Assembly (NCBI GenBank): GCA_035048495.1
Contig: CM068547.1
Location: 34,852,502-34,916,501 of the forward strand
Length of the DNA stretch: 64,000 bases
Direction: 5' to 3'
DNA from: Euptelea pleiosperma
Taxonomy: Eukaryota > Streptophyta > Magnoliopsida > Ranunculales > Eupteleaceae
The position numbers were made by a program, and so were the translations under genes. Positions 43,844 through 54,377 of the stretch are shown piece after piece (the stretch's first letter is position 1; each line of letters starts with the position of its first letter). Below the pieces are notes generated by a model. The model was not told the DNA's origin. It saw nothing but the letters and a program-made list of their open reading frames with translations, and ran no database searches.

Positions 43844-44952
43844 CCGGCCGAACTGATCTTCTTCTTCCTTTCCTACCCCTTTTCTCCTTTCCATCGAGCT
43901 AGCAGCAACACCTGGCGCTCGCCCATCTCTTCTCCACGATTTCCTTCAACAAACCAGGCCGCCCAATGGTTGCAGCCGTGACTGCAACTCCCACCTACAA
44001 CTGGTAGCTCCGGCGACCACCATTAACGCCGGAGCAATCAGATATTTCTTCCAAGCTTCACGGACTCGCCTTTGAACCCCAGCCGTTCTCTCCAACTTCT
44101 TCCTCTCCCAGCCGTTACATCCACCAGCCCCTCCTCCATAGCAACCACTGTGGGTCGCCTTCGCCTCCACCAAAGATCGTCGGTCTTCACTTCAACGCCC
44201 CCTTCATCCTCATCTCCACGCTGCATAGCCTCCGCCCCAACCTTCTCCATACGATCTGCAACTCTTAAGTTGCAGATCTGCCACAGCCACCACAAGCCAC
44301 AACCCACAAGGTAGCAGGCCGTAGCACTCTTGCAAACCATCGGGTTCTTCTCCTTCACAGTTTGCACAACCCTATCCTCATCTTCAACCATGACTTGATG
44401 CACATCATGGTCAATCAAATGGTCAATCAAATAGCCAATCATCAACCAATCACTCTTCTTCATTGACCGATCCAATTCAGGTGAGTTTGCAAAAGGTGAT
44501 TCCATTGTCTTTTCATTTTCTCTCTCTTACCATCTCTTCTCTTTTTCTTAATTTTAAATTCTTGTTTTATCCTTAGTTTATGCAATGTAATTTGAATTTC
44601 GTTCAATAAATAAATCTTCAATTTTCCATTATTAAGTTGGCAATTTCTCATTTTCTGTTGTTCATATTAGTTTAATAGTTTCTCTCTCTAAAGTCAAGAA
44701 TGATATTTTAAAAACCCACCTCACCATTCTCATCCTTCCATCCATGAGTTTCAGAGCAATTTCTTGATAAAAATCCGTCATTTCATGTCTTTGAATTAAT
44801 CACACTAACCCCGAGTGCGGACGATACCCGACACGAGCCACTGTACAACCCTGTGATTTTTGCAGGATTTAAGTGAACAAGATTCGGATAATTACAAAAA
44901 TTGTTGATTCTAGGGTTTCCGTAACCAACGACGCGGAAAAAACCTACTTTCA

Positions 44953-46652
44953 AATAGCGCCGCTGCCGCTCGGGTGTACGGGAGTGCGAAAAAGGACGTA
45001 AAGACGGAATTGGAAAGTTGCTGAAGCGGAAAGCTGCTAAATTTGGCCAGCCCGACCTTTTCGGGAAACTTTCTATTTTGTGTTTTTAGTGATTTTTAGC
45101 AATTTTTAAATAACTATTTTTAATGCCTCGGAAGGCCGAGTGCAATTTGTAATAATTTAGGAATTTTATTGCTTTCCATATAACTGCTAGATCTTGTTCT
45201 AGGGTTTTTTAGAAACCCTAGATTAAGTGGAAATTACCAAAAAAAATTAAAAAATCAAAATTCAAAAAAAATTAGGGTTTTATATTCTGCAGATTTTTAG
45301 AAATCACCAATCACAGATTTGCGATTTTTGGAAAGATTCCAAAATCTTGAAACTCTGCTTAATTAGGGTTTCCCCTCTTAGAAGTTTCCTCTTTAGAAGA
45401 ATTTCTATCTTTAGAAATCTTCCGAATTTGGAAAAGTCTGCAAAAGGAAACATCCCAAATCTAGCAGAATTTCAATTTTGGGAAATTTCCCAAAATTATA
45501 AGGGATCTCGCAATCAAATCTTTCTTGGAAGATCTCCACAGTTCGGGAAACTTTCCAATCTAGGTATTTTCCAATCTGGGAATTCCTAAATTTTAACCCA
45601 TCTCGAATTTGGAAACTCATTCAAAAACTTGCCTAAATTCAGTGCTTGTTCAGTGAACCCTAAAAAGGCAAGGATCTTCCAAATAGAATCCCACATACCT
45701 AGACCGTGCGATCTAACTGTTTCTACAGGAACACGATCCAGTGTGGGTAGAGAGCGAAAGCTCAAAGAGGTGGAGTCGGGCCCAAGCCCATTAGGATACC
45801 CCTCTCTAACCCACGGAGGAGACCCCGTGGCGTGGCCCACGGGAGGTAAGTCTCTATCCTCGCCTTGAGTGCGATACAGAGCATATTGGGTGCATCATTG
45901 CCGCTTGTCTATTTGTTTTATAGCAACAACTTATTCGACTTGCGTGGAGTGGCCGTTAATCAATCAACTCTAAGAGAGCAGACCCAGCTCCAAATTGAAA
46001 CTGGTGGGATTTCATCACCCACCTCATCACTCCAGCTGAAAGTGATCCCCAGGCTCCATTTAATTAAAAAGAATCAAGAAGTAGAGCCAATTAGCCCGGT
46101 GTTCGAGGAAAAATCCATACAAAGCGAACCCGCTTAACATCCAATCGAAATAAGACCACGAGCGCGGGTCCCTGTTGTCTAACACACCCATAAGTCCCTG
46201 CTACTCAAGTACACTGAGCTCGACGTGGCATCTTGGACTATTCGGCGGTTAGTTGCGTGTGGACTAGGAACACGCATCAACCCTAGCTTAACCCGAGGGA
46301 ACACTCTTCTTATACACTTGACCAATCCGGTTAGTCTGGGACGTACTTAAGTCAGCCATTGTGCCGCACGTCTGTCTAGGCTTCGGATTGCCTTGTTGTT
46401 AACTAGAGTTAGTACTAAAGGATTCGCTCTGAAGAGTGTAGCCTGGTGAGAACCTCTGAGTGCAAAACAGTTAGTCCGGCGGTTAAAAGATAAACCAGTG
46501 GTCCGCCCACTGTCATAATCTACTCTAGCCCCAAAACTAACAAAGATAATTCCTAAAATATATCCTCATTGCTTAGAATAGGATTATCTGTGCTTGGTGT
46601 GCATCATTTAGGATAGTGTTCCTCTCTGGCAACTTTTTGCCAAGTATAGAGC
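44953..46652 (+). promoter_or_regulatory. Athila primer site and leader
   Basis: The primer site region reads TAGCGCCGCTGCCGCTCGGG at 44955, a version of the TGGCGCCGTTGCC type altered by two transitions. The uncorrupted form is at 62998-63017 in the second Athila copy. About 1.7 kb of leader follows. A 90-codon frame at 45865-46137 with no known motif lies in it. The same start region is present in the second copy at 63900 onwards, so it may be a short upstream ORF, but I cannot support a function. Confidence 0.65.
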
Positions 46653-48065
46653 TTGCCTCATTCGCGTATGCCCGTTTGGAATCGTCCGAACAAATGCTTG
46701 GTTCGATCTGAGAATCACGTACCTACAGTGGATCCTCCACTAAATTCTTCCCCATCTCTTTTCCCACCCGCGTCCCCCCGTTCTACTACCTTTGTAGTCA
46801 TGGCAGTCGAACGACCTCTTATCGAGACGTTCGCTCCTATCTCTGCCAATCCACCCACTTGCATTGTTCTCCCACCTACTACGGCGGTACAGTTCGAGAT
46901 CAGGCCGCAGACGATCCAAATGCTGCCAACCTTTCGAGGTCTCCCTAGAGAAGACCCATATTCCCATATTAGGGAATTCCAACATGTCATCCTACTTTTC
47001 AAGAATCAGAACCTTGATGATGACAATGTCCGTCTGCGAGTTTTCCCATTCTCGCTCAAAGATCGAGCCTCAGATTGGCTCTACTCCTTACCCGCTGATT
47101 CAATCAGCAGTTGGAAAGAGTTGGTGGGCAAATTCATGTCTAAATTCTACCCCATGACTCGGACCAACCAAATGAAGCAACTCATCCAGGACTTTCGACA
47201 AAAGTCCGATGAGAAATTTTTTGAAGCGTGGGATAGATTCCAAGACTACCTGACTAAGTGTCCCCACCATAGCATCGACAAGGGCAATCTTGTCCACGTC
47301 TTCTATAAGGGACTTACTGATGAGTCCCGGACCATGGTAGAGTCAATGTGCCAAGGAAAATTCCTACACCAAACTCCGACCGATGCATACAAATTCTTGG
47401 GAGAGTTAGGAGAAAACTCTCAACATTGGACGACTGACTCAGAGTTCAGTCGAACCACCTCGGTCCAAAGGACAACCAAGGGACATGATGCTACAGCTGA
47501 TACTGAGCTTCGATCTGTCATTCAAGAGTTGAGCAAGTCAGTCTCGGCACTGGCTGTGTCTGTACAAAAGCCTACTCAACAATCTACCCCAGTCATGCAT
47601 GTGGGACACGAGAGCCCTATTGAATCCTGCACCCTCTGTCTGCAACCCTCCCATACTACTGAGCATTGTCCTTTGAATGAAGGGTGGTCTAATCCTCTTC
47701 AGGAAGAAGTTTGTGCTTTCAGCACATACAAACCACCCACTCAGAACTCGTATAGTCAATCTTATCATCCGGACACGAGAAACCACCCTAACTTTTCTTG
47801 GAGGCCTTAGTCTACTCAACCACAAGCTCAACCTCCGCGTCAACCTCAGGGCATGTATCCTCCTGGGTTCAATCAACCCAATCGGCAATTCAATCCGGGA
47901 CAATACCAGCAGAATCAGTACCCATCTACTCAGAACTAGCAGTTCCAACAGGGTCAATACTCTGGACAACAGAGCACATTTCAGAATCAGCAAAGAGTTC
48001 CCCAGAACTTTCAGAACCAACAGATTGTCCCAACTAATTCTTCCGCCTATAACTATAATGCCCCG
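46653..48065 (+). pseudogene. Athila gag region (two TAG stops)
   Basis: Same frame as pol. The retrotransposon Gag domain covers about residues 85-245: LPTFRGLPREDPYSHIREFQ, RVFPFSLKDRASDWLYSLPA, ELVGKFMSKFYPMTRTNQMK, FYKGLTDESRTMVESMCQGK. A single CCHC knuckle, CTLCLQPSHTTEHC, follows. TAG at 47808-47810 and 47938-47940 interrupt the glutamine-rich linker between gag and pol. The likely ancestral codon at the second site is CAG, since it sits in a run of Gln/Asn codons. Apart from these the frame is intact through to 52433. Confidence 0.92.
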
Positions 48066-51000
48066 ATGAGCTCGAGTCGCGAATTGGTGCCTCAGCTCCC
48101 ATTAGCTGCTCCCCAACAGTCGGTCCCCAAATCTGGTATCGAAGACCTTCTAGCTCAACTCATTACTCAGCAACAACAATCTATGCAACGCCTAGAGCAA
48201 CAGCAACAGCAATCCATGCTTCGTCTAGAGCAACGTCTAGGTAACTTGGAAGCTGAGAAAGCTAAGGGGATCTTTCCTAGCCAACCCATTGCCAACCCTA
48301 AAGGAAATGCCAAAGGGGCAGTATATGAGATCGGATCCCAATCTCAAAGCCAGAATGAGAATTGTCAAGGGGAGGTGCAAGCTGTAACCACCCTACGATC
48401 TGGAAAGACTGTGGACATGGGAGTCCAACCACCACCGGTGCCATCTCCAACACCCATCACTCGTACAGAGGAAACTAGTCCCAATCCTACCTCTGCTTCA
48501 TCCACCTCTGCACCAACATCAGATATCCCTGTGCAGAAATCTAAGGCTAAAGACAAACCCATTTGTCGAGTAAAGCCTCCCTTCCCGGACAGACTTGTCC
48601 AAGATAAGCGGGATCAGCAATTCTCTGAGATCTTAGATGTCTTTAAAGACGTCCAGATCAATATCCCATTCCTTTCTGCTATCAAGCAAATCCCTTCCTA
48701 TGCCAAATTCCTCAAGGACTTGTGCACAGTTAAGCGGCGTACGCATGTACCCAAAGCTGCCTTCTTAGCCGAAAAAGCTACCGCGTTCATTCAACGCAAT
48801 AGTGTGATCAAACACAAGGATCCAGGTAGCCCAACTGTCCAATGTGAAATCGGTGACAACTTTAGCTGTACTGCCTTGCTAGATTTAGGGGCTAGCGTCA
48901 ACCTCATACCATTCTCGGTATATCAGCAGTTAGGACTGAAAGATATGAAGCCTACCAATGTCACCCTGAAATTGGCTGATCAGTCCATCAAGATTCCAAG
49001 AGGAATCATTGAAGATGTCCTAGTAAAAGTCGCTGACTTTTATTATCCTGTGGACTTTATCATTCTCGACACCGAGCCGTGTCAGGATAACCGCATTCCG
49101 GTCATCTTAGGCCGTCCATTCCTTGCCACCGCGAACGCACACATCGGGTGCCGGGACGGAAACATGTCCATTGCTTTTGGTAACCTCAAAGCTGAGGTCA
49201 ACATCTTTCGTTTAATGCAACAAGATGCCGATCGCGAAGTGACCGATGAAATGTGTGCCGTTGAGAGTCTAATCCCGGACTCCACCGAAGATATTCTTAG
49301 GCAGTGTCTAGAACACTTTGGAGCTGACTTTGCAACAGAGTCAGCCATTTCTGATCTCAATGATCTTTTGGAGACTGCTCCACTGATAGAGATCCCCGCT
49401 CCACTCATCGAGTTCGAGCCTCTGATAACCATGGCCAGAGAACCCATCCTTCCTTTACCTACGGAAGTCAAACCTCTTCAATCCGTGTCTTCTGTGACAC
49501 CTATTTTTACTCCATCTGCTCCAATATTGGAGCTTAAGCCTCTTCCCACAGATCTTTCCTATGCCTATCTTGGTCCTAAGGAAACCTACCCTGTCATTAT
49601 TGCTTCCGCTTTGTCTGCGAGTGAACGTAAGAAACTTCTTGAGCTGCTCAACGAGCACAAATCTGCGATAGGTTGGACTATAGATGATATTCGTGGCATA
49701 GACCCCTCGGTGTGCCAACATCACATCTATCTCGAGGATGAATCCAAAACCTCTCAAGAACACCAGAGGAGGTTGAACCCCGTCTTGAAGGATGTAGTCC
49801 GGGACGAGGTCCTTAAACTGTTAGATGCGGGTATCATTTACCCCATCTCCGATAGCAAATGGGTGAGTCCTATTCATGTCGTCCCTAAAAAGGCAGGATT
49901 CACAGTTGTGGAAAATGAGAACAAGGAAATGGTCACCCAGCGCCTGAAGAAAGGGTGGAGAGTCTGCATCGATTACCGACGACTCAACACCAACACTAGG
50001 AAGGACCATTTTCCTTTACCCTTCATAGACCAAATGTTGGAGAGACTAGCAGGTCACTCCTATTACTGCTTCCTCGATGGTTACTCAGGGTATAATCAAA
50101 TACCCATCGCCCCTGAGGATCATGAGAAGACAACTTTCACCTGTCCCTTTGGCACTTTTGCCTACAAGCGCATGCCCTTTGGCCTCTGCAATGCACCCGC
50201 GACCTTTCAGAGGTGTATGATGAGCATATTTTCTGACATGGTGGAAAAATTCCTCGAAGTCTTTATGGACGACTTCTCAGTTTTTGGGTCATCCTTTGAT
50301 GACTGTTTGACCCATCTAGGGCTGGTACTTCAACGCTGTCAGGACAAGCGACTTGTCCTCAATTGGGAGAAATGCCACTTCATGGTGAAGAAAGGCATAG
50401 TTCTGGGACATGTCATTTCCCATCAGGGCATTGACGTCGACAAAGCTAAAATCGATATCATCTCGACCTTGCCCATTCCTAAGTCCGTACGTGACATCCG
50501 TTCCTTTTTGGGACATGGAGGATTCTATAGGCGATTCATCAAGGACTTCTCTCAAATCGCTCGACCTCTGTCCCATCTTCTGTCTAAAGATAGTCCTTTC
50601 GACTTTAATGCTGACTGTGTCAAGGCATTTGAGCGTCTCAAATCTGAGCTCACTACTGCGCCCATTATCCGTCCCCCGGACTGGACTCTACCTTTCGAGG
50701 TAATGTGCGATGCTTCTGACTACGCGTTAGGCGCTGTTCAAGGGCAGAGAGTTGACAAAAGATCACACGTGATCTACTACGCGAGCAAAACTCTTAACTC
50801 TGCCCAAATGAATTACTCTACCACTGAGAAAGAACTCCTGGCGATAGTCTTCGCCCTTGATAAATTCCGTCAGTACCTCTTAGCCACTAAGGTGGTTGTG
50901 TACACTGATCGTGCAGCCCTTCGTTATCTCATGTCGAAAAAAGAAACCAAGCCTCGATTAATTCGATGGATTCTCTTACTGCAGGAATTCGACCTCGAGA

Positions 51001-52433
51001 TTAAGGATAAGAAAGGAACTGAGAATGTAGTGGCTGATCACTTGTCTAGACTGACTTTAGAGTCATCCTTCGACACCCAGCCCATCCCTGAAACCTTTCC
51101 AGACGAACAACTGTTCGCCATCTCTGTTAATCCTTGGTATGCTGACATTGTCAACTACCTTGTCACCGAAGAAATGCCGTCACACTGGTCAAAACAGGAC
51201 AAAAGCCAATTCCTAGCAAGAGTTAAGTACTACTCTTGGGATGACCCTTATTTGTATAAATACTGTCCTGACCAGATCATTCGTCTCTGTGTCCCTGAGT
51301 TGTACCAACTCAATATCTTATCCTCGTGTCATGACCAACCTTGTGGTGGTCATTTCAGCACTAAGAAGACTGCAGAAAAAGTGCTGCAATGCGGATTCTA
51401 CTGGCCCACATTATTTAAAGATGCCCACATCTACAGCAAAACCTGTCCTAATTGCCAGCATCTAGGCCGCATCTCCCAGAGGAACATGATGCCCCTCACT
51501 CCCATCCAGGTCGATGAAATATTTGACATCTGGGGCATCGACTTCATGGGCCCCTTTCCCGTTTCCTATGGTTTTGAGTACATTCTCCTTGCGGTAGACT
51601 ATGTATCCAAATGGATAGAAGCCATTCCCACCAAGACCAATGACCACAAAGTTGTGGTCAAATTCCTAAAGGAGTTCATCTTCGCCCGATTCGGTGCCCC
51701 TAAGGCCATCATTAGTGATGGGGGCACCCATTTCTGCAATAGGATATTCGAGAAATTAATGAAAAAGTATGGGGTAACCCACAAGGTTGCCCTAGCTTAT
51801 CATCCGCAAACTAGTGGTCAAGTGGAGGTTTCTAATCGTCAGATCAAGCAGATCTTGGAGAAGACAGTCAATACCACACGTAAAGACTGGTCTACTCGTC
51901 TCACTGATGCTTTATGGGCATACAGAACCGCCTACAAGACCCCACTCAATATGTCTCCCTATCGTCTGGTCTTTGGGAAACCCTGTCATCTTCCAGTAGA
52001 AATTGAACAACGTGCCCTGTGGGCCATTAAGAAGCTCAACTTCGACCTAGACTCCGCAGGGGAGGAGCGGAAACTTCAAATGAATGAGTTAGAAGAACTC
52101 AGAAATGATGCCTACAACTTGTCCAAGAATTACAAAGCCAAAATGAAGTGGATACATGACAAGAGCATCCTCAGGAAAGAGTTCCATCCAGGACAGAAGG
52201 TCCTTCTTTATAATTCCCGTCTTCATCTCTTCCCTGGGAAATTGAAATCTAGGTGGACCGGCCCTTATACGGTCACAGCAGTCACACCCTTTGGGGCAAT
52301 CACTATTGAGGATCCCAAGGATCACTCCTCCTTTCAGGTCAATGGGCAGCGTCTAAAACAGTTCCATGAACTTGACGTATTGTTCATTCAGACTTTTGAG
52401 ATCGATCTCATCGATCCTGTCTATGTCGACTGA
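48066..52433 (+). CDS. Athila-like pol polyprotein
   Basis: 1455 open codons. A Gln-rich coiled-coil-like stretch ([20 protein letters not shown]) is near residue 40. Protease: [20 protein letters not shown] with Asp273 (DLGA rather than DSGA, as usual in Athila). [68 protein letters not shown] and catalytic FMDD (Asp735-736). RNase [17 protein letters not shown] with Asp882, then [19 protein letters not shown] and [14 protein letters not shown]. Integrase: an H-H-C-C zinc region ending KTCPNCQH, then D1159, D1218 and E1254 (D-58-D-35-E). It is intact by eye, but the upstream TAG codons would block normal gag-pol translation. The first Met (48066) is only the first after the second TAG, not a natural start. 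Confidence 0.95.
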   Translation: MSSSRELVPQLPLAAPQQSVPKSGIEDLLAQLITQQQQSMQRLEQQQQQSMLRLEQRLGNLEAEKAKGIFPSQPIANPKGNAKGAVYEIGSQSQSQNENCQGEVQAVTTLRSGKTVDMGVQPPPVPSPTPITRTEETSPNPTSASSTSAPTSDIPVQKSKAKDKPICRVKPPFPDRLVQDKRDQQFSEILDVFKDVQINIPFLSAIKQIPSYAKFLKDLCTVKRRTHVPKAAFLAEKATAFIQRNSVIKHKDPGSPTVQCEIGDNFSCTALLDLGASVNLIPFSVYQQLGLKDMKPTNVTLKLADQSIKIPRGIIEDVLVKVADFYYPVDFIILDTEPCQDNRIPVILGRPFLATANAHIGCRDGNMSIAFGNLKAEVNIFRLMQQDADREVTDEMCAVESLIPDSTEDILRQCLEHFGADFATESAISDLNDLLETAPLIEIPAPLIEFEPLITMAREPILPLPTEVKPLQSVSSVTPIFTPSAPILELKPLPTDLSYAYLGPKETYPVIIASALSASERKKLLELLNEHKSAIGWTIDDIRGIDPSVCQHHIYLEDESKTSQEHQRRLNPVLKDVVRDEVLKLLDAGIIYPISDSKWVSPIHVVPKKAGFTVVENENKEMVTQRLKKGWRVCIDYRRLNTNTRKDHFPLPFIDQMLERLAGHSYYCFLDGYSGYNQIPIAPEDHEKTTFTCPFGTFAYKRMPFGLCNAPATFQRCMMSIFSDMVEKFLEVFMDDFSVFGSSFDDCLTHLGLVLQRCQDKRLVLNWEKCHFMVKKGIVLGHVISHQGIDVDKAKIDIISTLPIPKSVRDIRSFLGHGGFYRRFIKDFSQIARPLSHLLSKDSPFDFNADCVKAFERLKSELTTAPIIRPPDWTLPFEVMCDASDYALGAVQGQRVDKRSHVIYYASKTLNSAQMNYSTTEKELLAIVFALDKFRQYLLATKVVVYTDRAALRYLMSKKETKPRLIRWILLLQEFDLEIKDKKGTENVVADHLSRLTLESSFDTQPIPETFPDEQLFAISVNPWYADIVNYLVTEEMPSHWSKQDKSQFLARVKYYSWDDPYLYKYCPDQIIRLCVPELYQLNILSSCHDQPCGGHFSTKKTAEKVLQCGFYWPTLFKDAHIYSKTCPNCQHLGRISQRNMMPLTPIQVDEIFDIWGIDFMGPFPVSYGFEYILLAVDYVSKWIEAIPTKTNDHKVVVKFLKEFIFARFGAPKAIISDGGTHFCNRIFEKLMKKYGVTHKVALAYHPQTSGQVEVSNRQIKQILEKTVNTTRKDWSTRLTDALWAYRTAYKTPLNMSPYRLVFGKPCHLPVEIEQRALWAIKKLNFDLDSAGEERKLQMNELEELRNDAYNLSKNYKAKMKWIHDKSILRKEFHPGQKVLLYNSRLHLFPGKLKSRWTGPYTVTAVTPFGAITIEDPKDHSSFQVNGQRLKQFHELDVLFIQTFEIDLIDPVYVD

Positions 52434-54054
52434 TGATCCACTCAGTCTTTTGTGCTCCAACTTGGTTGGGGGTGCCTGTCACCCCCGTCATGTCTGGCTG
52501 AAGACGTAAAACTTAGCACTTTCGGAAAGGCAATTCCGGTATTCCTAGAGTACATGAGTCTCATGCATTTGTTATCACTGTTATATCTCTGGAAATGCAG
52601 GTACATTCATTCTTCCGATCATCAGGTACCACACACTGTCGAGTTTCTGCCGACTTGGTAACATCCTTCCTGAATCTTTGCATCATCATCTCTGATTTGT
52701 TATCATTTTATGTCCCGGTATTGAGCACCGAGGACGGTGCTATATTTTGGTTGGGGGTGGGTATTTACCAAAACTCATGTCTTTATATAAAAAAAAAAAA
52801 AAAAATTTCTTATTTTTGGGGTGATTTCCGATGTTCTCCAAAAGTTTTCTAGAATTTCAAAAATGTGTCAAATACCCTGACTTTGATTAGCTAAAAACCT
52901 TCGTTAAGTCAGTATTGAGGATGGTAATTTTTGTTTAAAGTTAGCATTGAGTCAAGTCAAGTGTGACTACAGCAGGTTTGAAAACTTAGAAAAAATCAGA
53001 TTCGGCACAATTGTACACTATCAACATCAGAGTCATCCTAAGTTTGGAAATTCTAGAGATCCTGTGAGAAGAATTGTGGAGACCTAACCCAGTAAGCTTT
53101 CGAGCCTTTAATCACTTCAGAGAGTATACATTAATCCTGAGTCACAAGATGACTCACTATTCTTCATGCCCGCAATATTCGTTGAGAGATCTCATTATCT
53201 TTTGCTTCGATCATAAAACTCGGAACGACATCAACATTGGATTACTACGACAGAACCTTCTCTGTATCCAGTCAAGACAGTATACATGATAGTGCAAACC
53301 CTAGAAAATGATTTAGGCCATTTTTCTGAACCATTCAGCCTTTTTACTCACCTGAATTATACCTTACTAGAAACCCCTTGAGCCGTTCTATAAAAGCCTT
53401 TTATTTGCAAACCCATCAACCTAAAATCCAGTCCAGCTACGAAACATGATTGGCTACCCTTATTTTGAGATGGACAAAAGAATAACTGATGTGGGTGTAC
53501 CGTGAAAAAGAAAAGTAAAGAAGAAGAATCAAAAGGAAAAGAAAGTGGTTCAAGCCAAAAACAAAATATAGAAAGAAAGTATGAAGAAGAGCTGAAAAGA
53601 AATTGAGCAGTCTCAGAAATATCAAGAAAAAGAGAAAAATACGAAAAAAGGAAAAAGAACCAGATAATGGTGTTACGTCGCAGGAAAAATTCAAGAAAAT
53701 GGCAATATCCTCTCAAGATCTTTGAAATCCTGTATTCCTTTATCTCTCTACACCTGACCTAAGCCTCATTACAACCCAGGAAAGTCCTACTTGATTCTAG
53801 GATAATACGATCATAAAATGTGGAGATTGGAGAAAGAGAAGCTATAGAGTTTGATCTGACGTTCCCGAGTGAAGTGGTATTCCAATCATGAGATCTTCTG
53901 TTAAAGATGTCCTTCCTTCAAATAAAACATATGTGAGATCGTTTGCCTCTTTATATTAAATACATCTCCTCACATATAAATTGAGAGAAAAGAAGAAAAC
54001 CCTTCTTGTGTGATTCTATTCTGAGTGCTAAACATGTGAGATTTGAGGTCGAGG

Positions 54055-54097
<43 letters not shown>

Positions 54098-54363
54098 TAG
54101 AGGTGATCTGGAAATCTTTACTGTCGGATGATGAGAACGTTGAGCACACACACACGCAGAGTCTGACTATTCTGGGTCATAATTATCAGTCTGTAGTCTT
54201 GCTAAAACTTTCCAACTCTTCGCTAGCATGTAACTATTTTTGCATCCATTCAAGGATTTGACGAACTGTGTTTTCCCTGAGCTAATATGAAAAAGTGTGC
54301 AGCATGTGCAGAGCCCTTTTAAGCTCAAGTATTTCGCACTAATTGCCAAGGATTGGCAATATG
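52434..54363 (+). other. Athila 3' region without env-like ORF
   Basis: About 1.9 kb between pol and the polypurine tract. It contains GGTTGGGGGTG blocks near 52462 and 52751, an A/G-rich stretch at 53500-53700, a run of 38 A at 54058-54095 and a short CACACACACAC. No open frame with signal peptide or membrane segments is present, although many Athila elements carry an env-like gene here. Confidence 0.7.
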
Positions 54364-54377
54364 CTGGTTGGGGGTTG
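54364..54377 (+). promoter_or_regulatory. Athila polypurine tract region
   Basis: CTGGTTGGGGGTTG directly precedes the 3' LTR. The purine run GGGGG is short and interrupted by T, but its position is right. Confidence 0.6.

Larger units (their letters stand above)
38107..44952 (+). repeat. Athila 5' LTR (interrupted)
   Basis: LTR sequence occupies 38107-39831 and 43655-44952, the rest being a later insertion. Near the start is a perfect hairpin, AAGTGCTTA-TTT-TAAGCACTT, at 38121-38141. TATATATAAA at 38285-38294 is a clear TATA box, followed by the presumed transcript start. A conserved hairpin lies at 43818-43843. The LTR contains several short open frames that are identical in both LTR copies. 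This reflects LTR duplication and is not evidence of coding. Confidence 0.95.

Noticed and set aside
43664..44505. Frames of 75-155 codons in the LTR (and their copies at 55967-56919)
   Set aside because: Low-complexity or antisense frames within LTR sequence, with no domain evidence. Poly-Phe and poly-Lys runs come from homopolymers.
49082..49763. Antisense frames of 102-129 codons opposite Athila pol
   Set aside because: Shadows of a strongly supported pol frame.
54058..54095. Poly-A run as the end of a LINE or SINE insertion
   Set aside because: No LINE or SINE body and no flanking duplication. It sits in the Athila 3' spacer near other low-complexity DNA.
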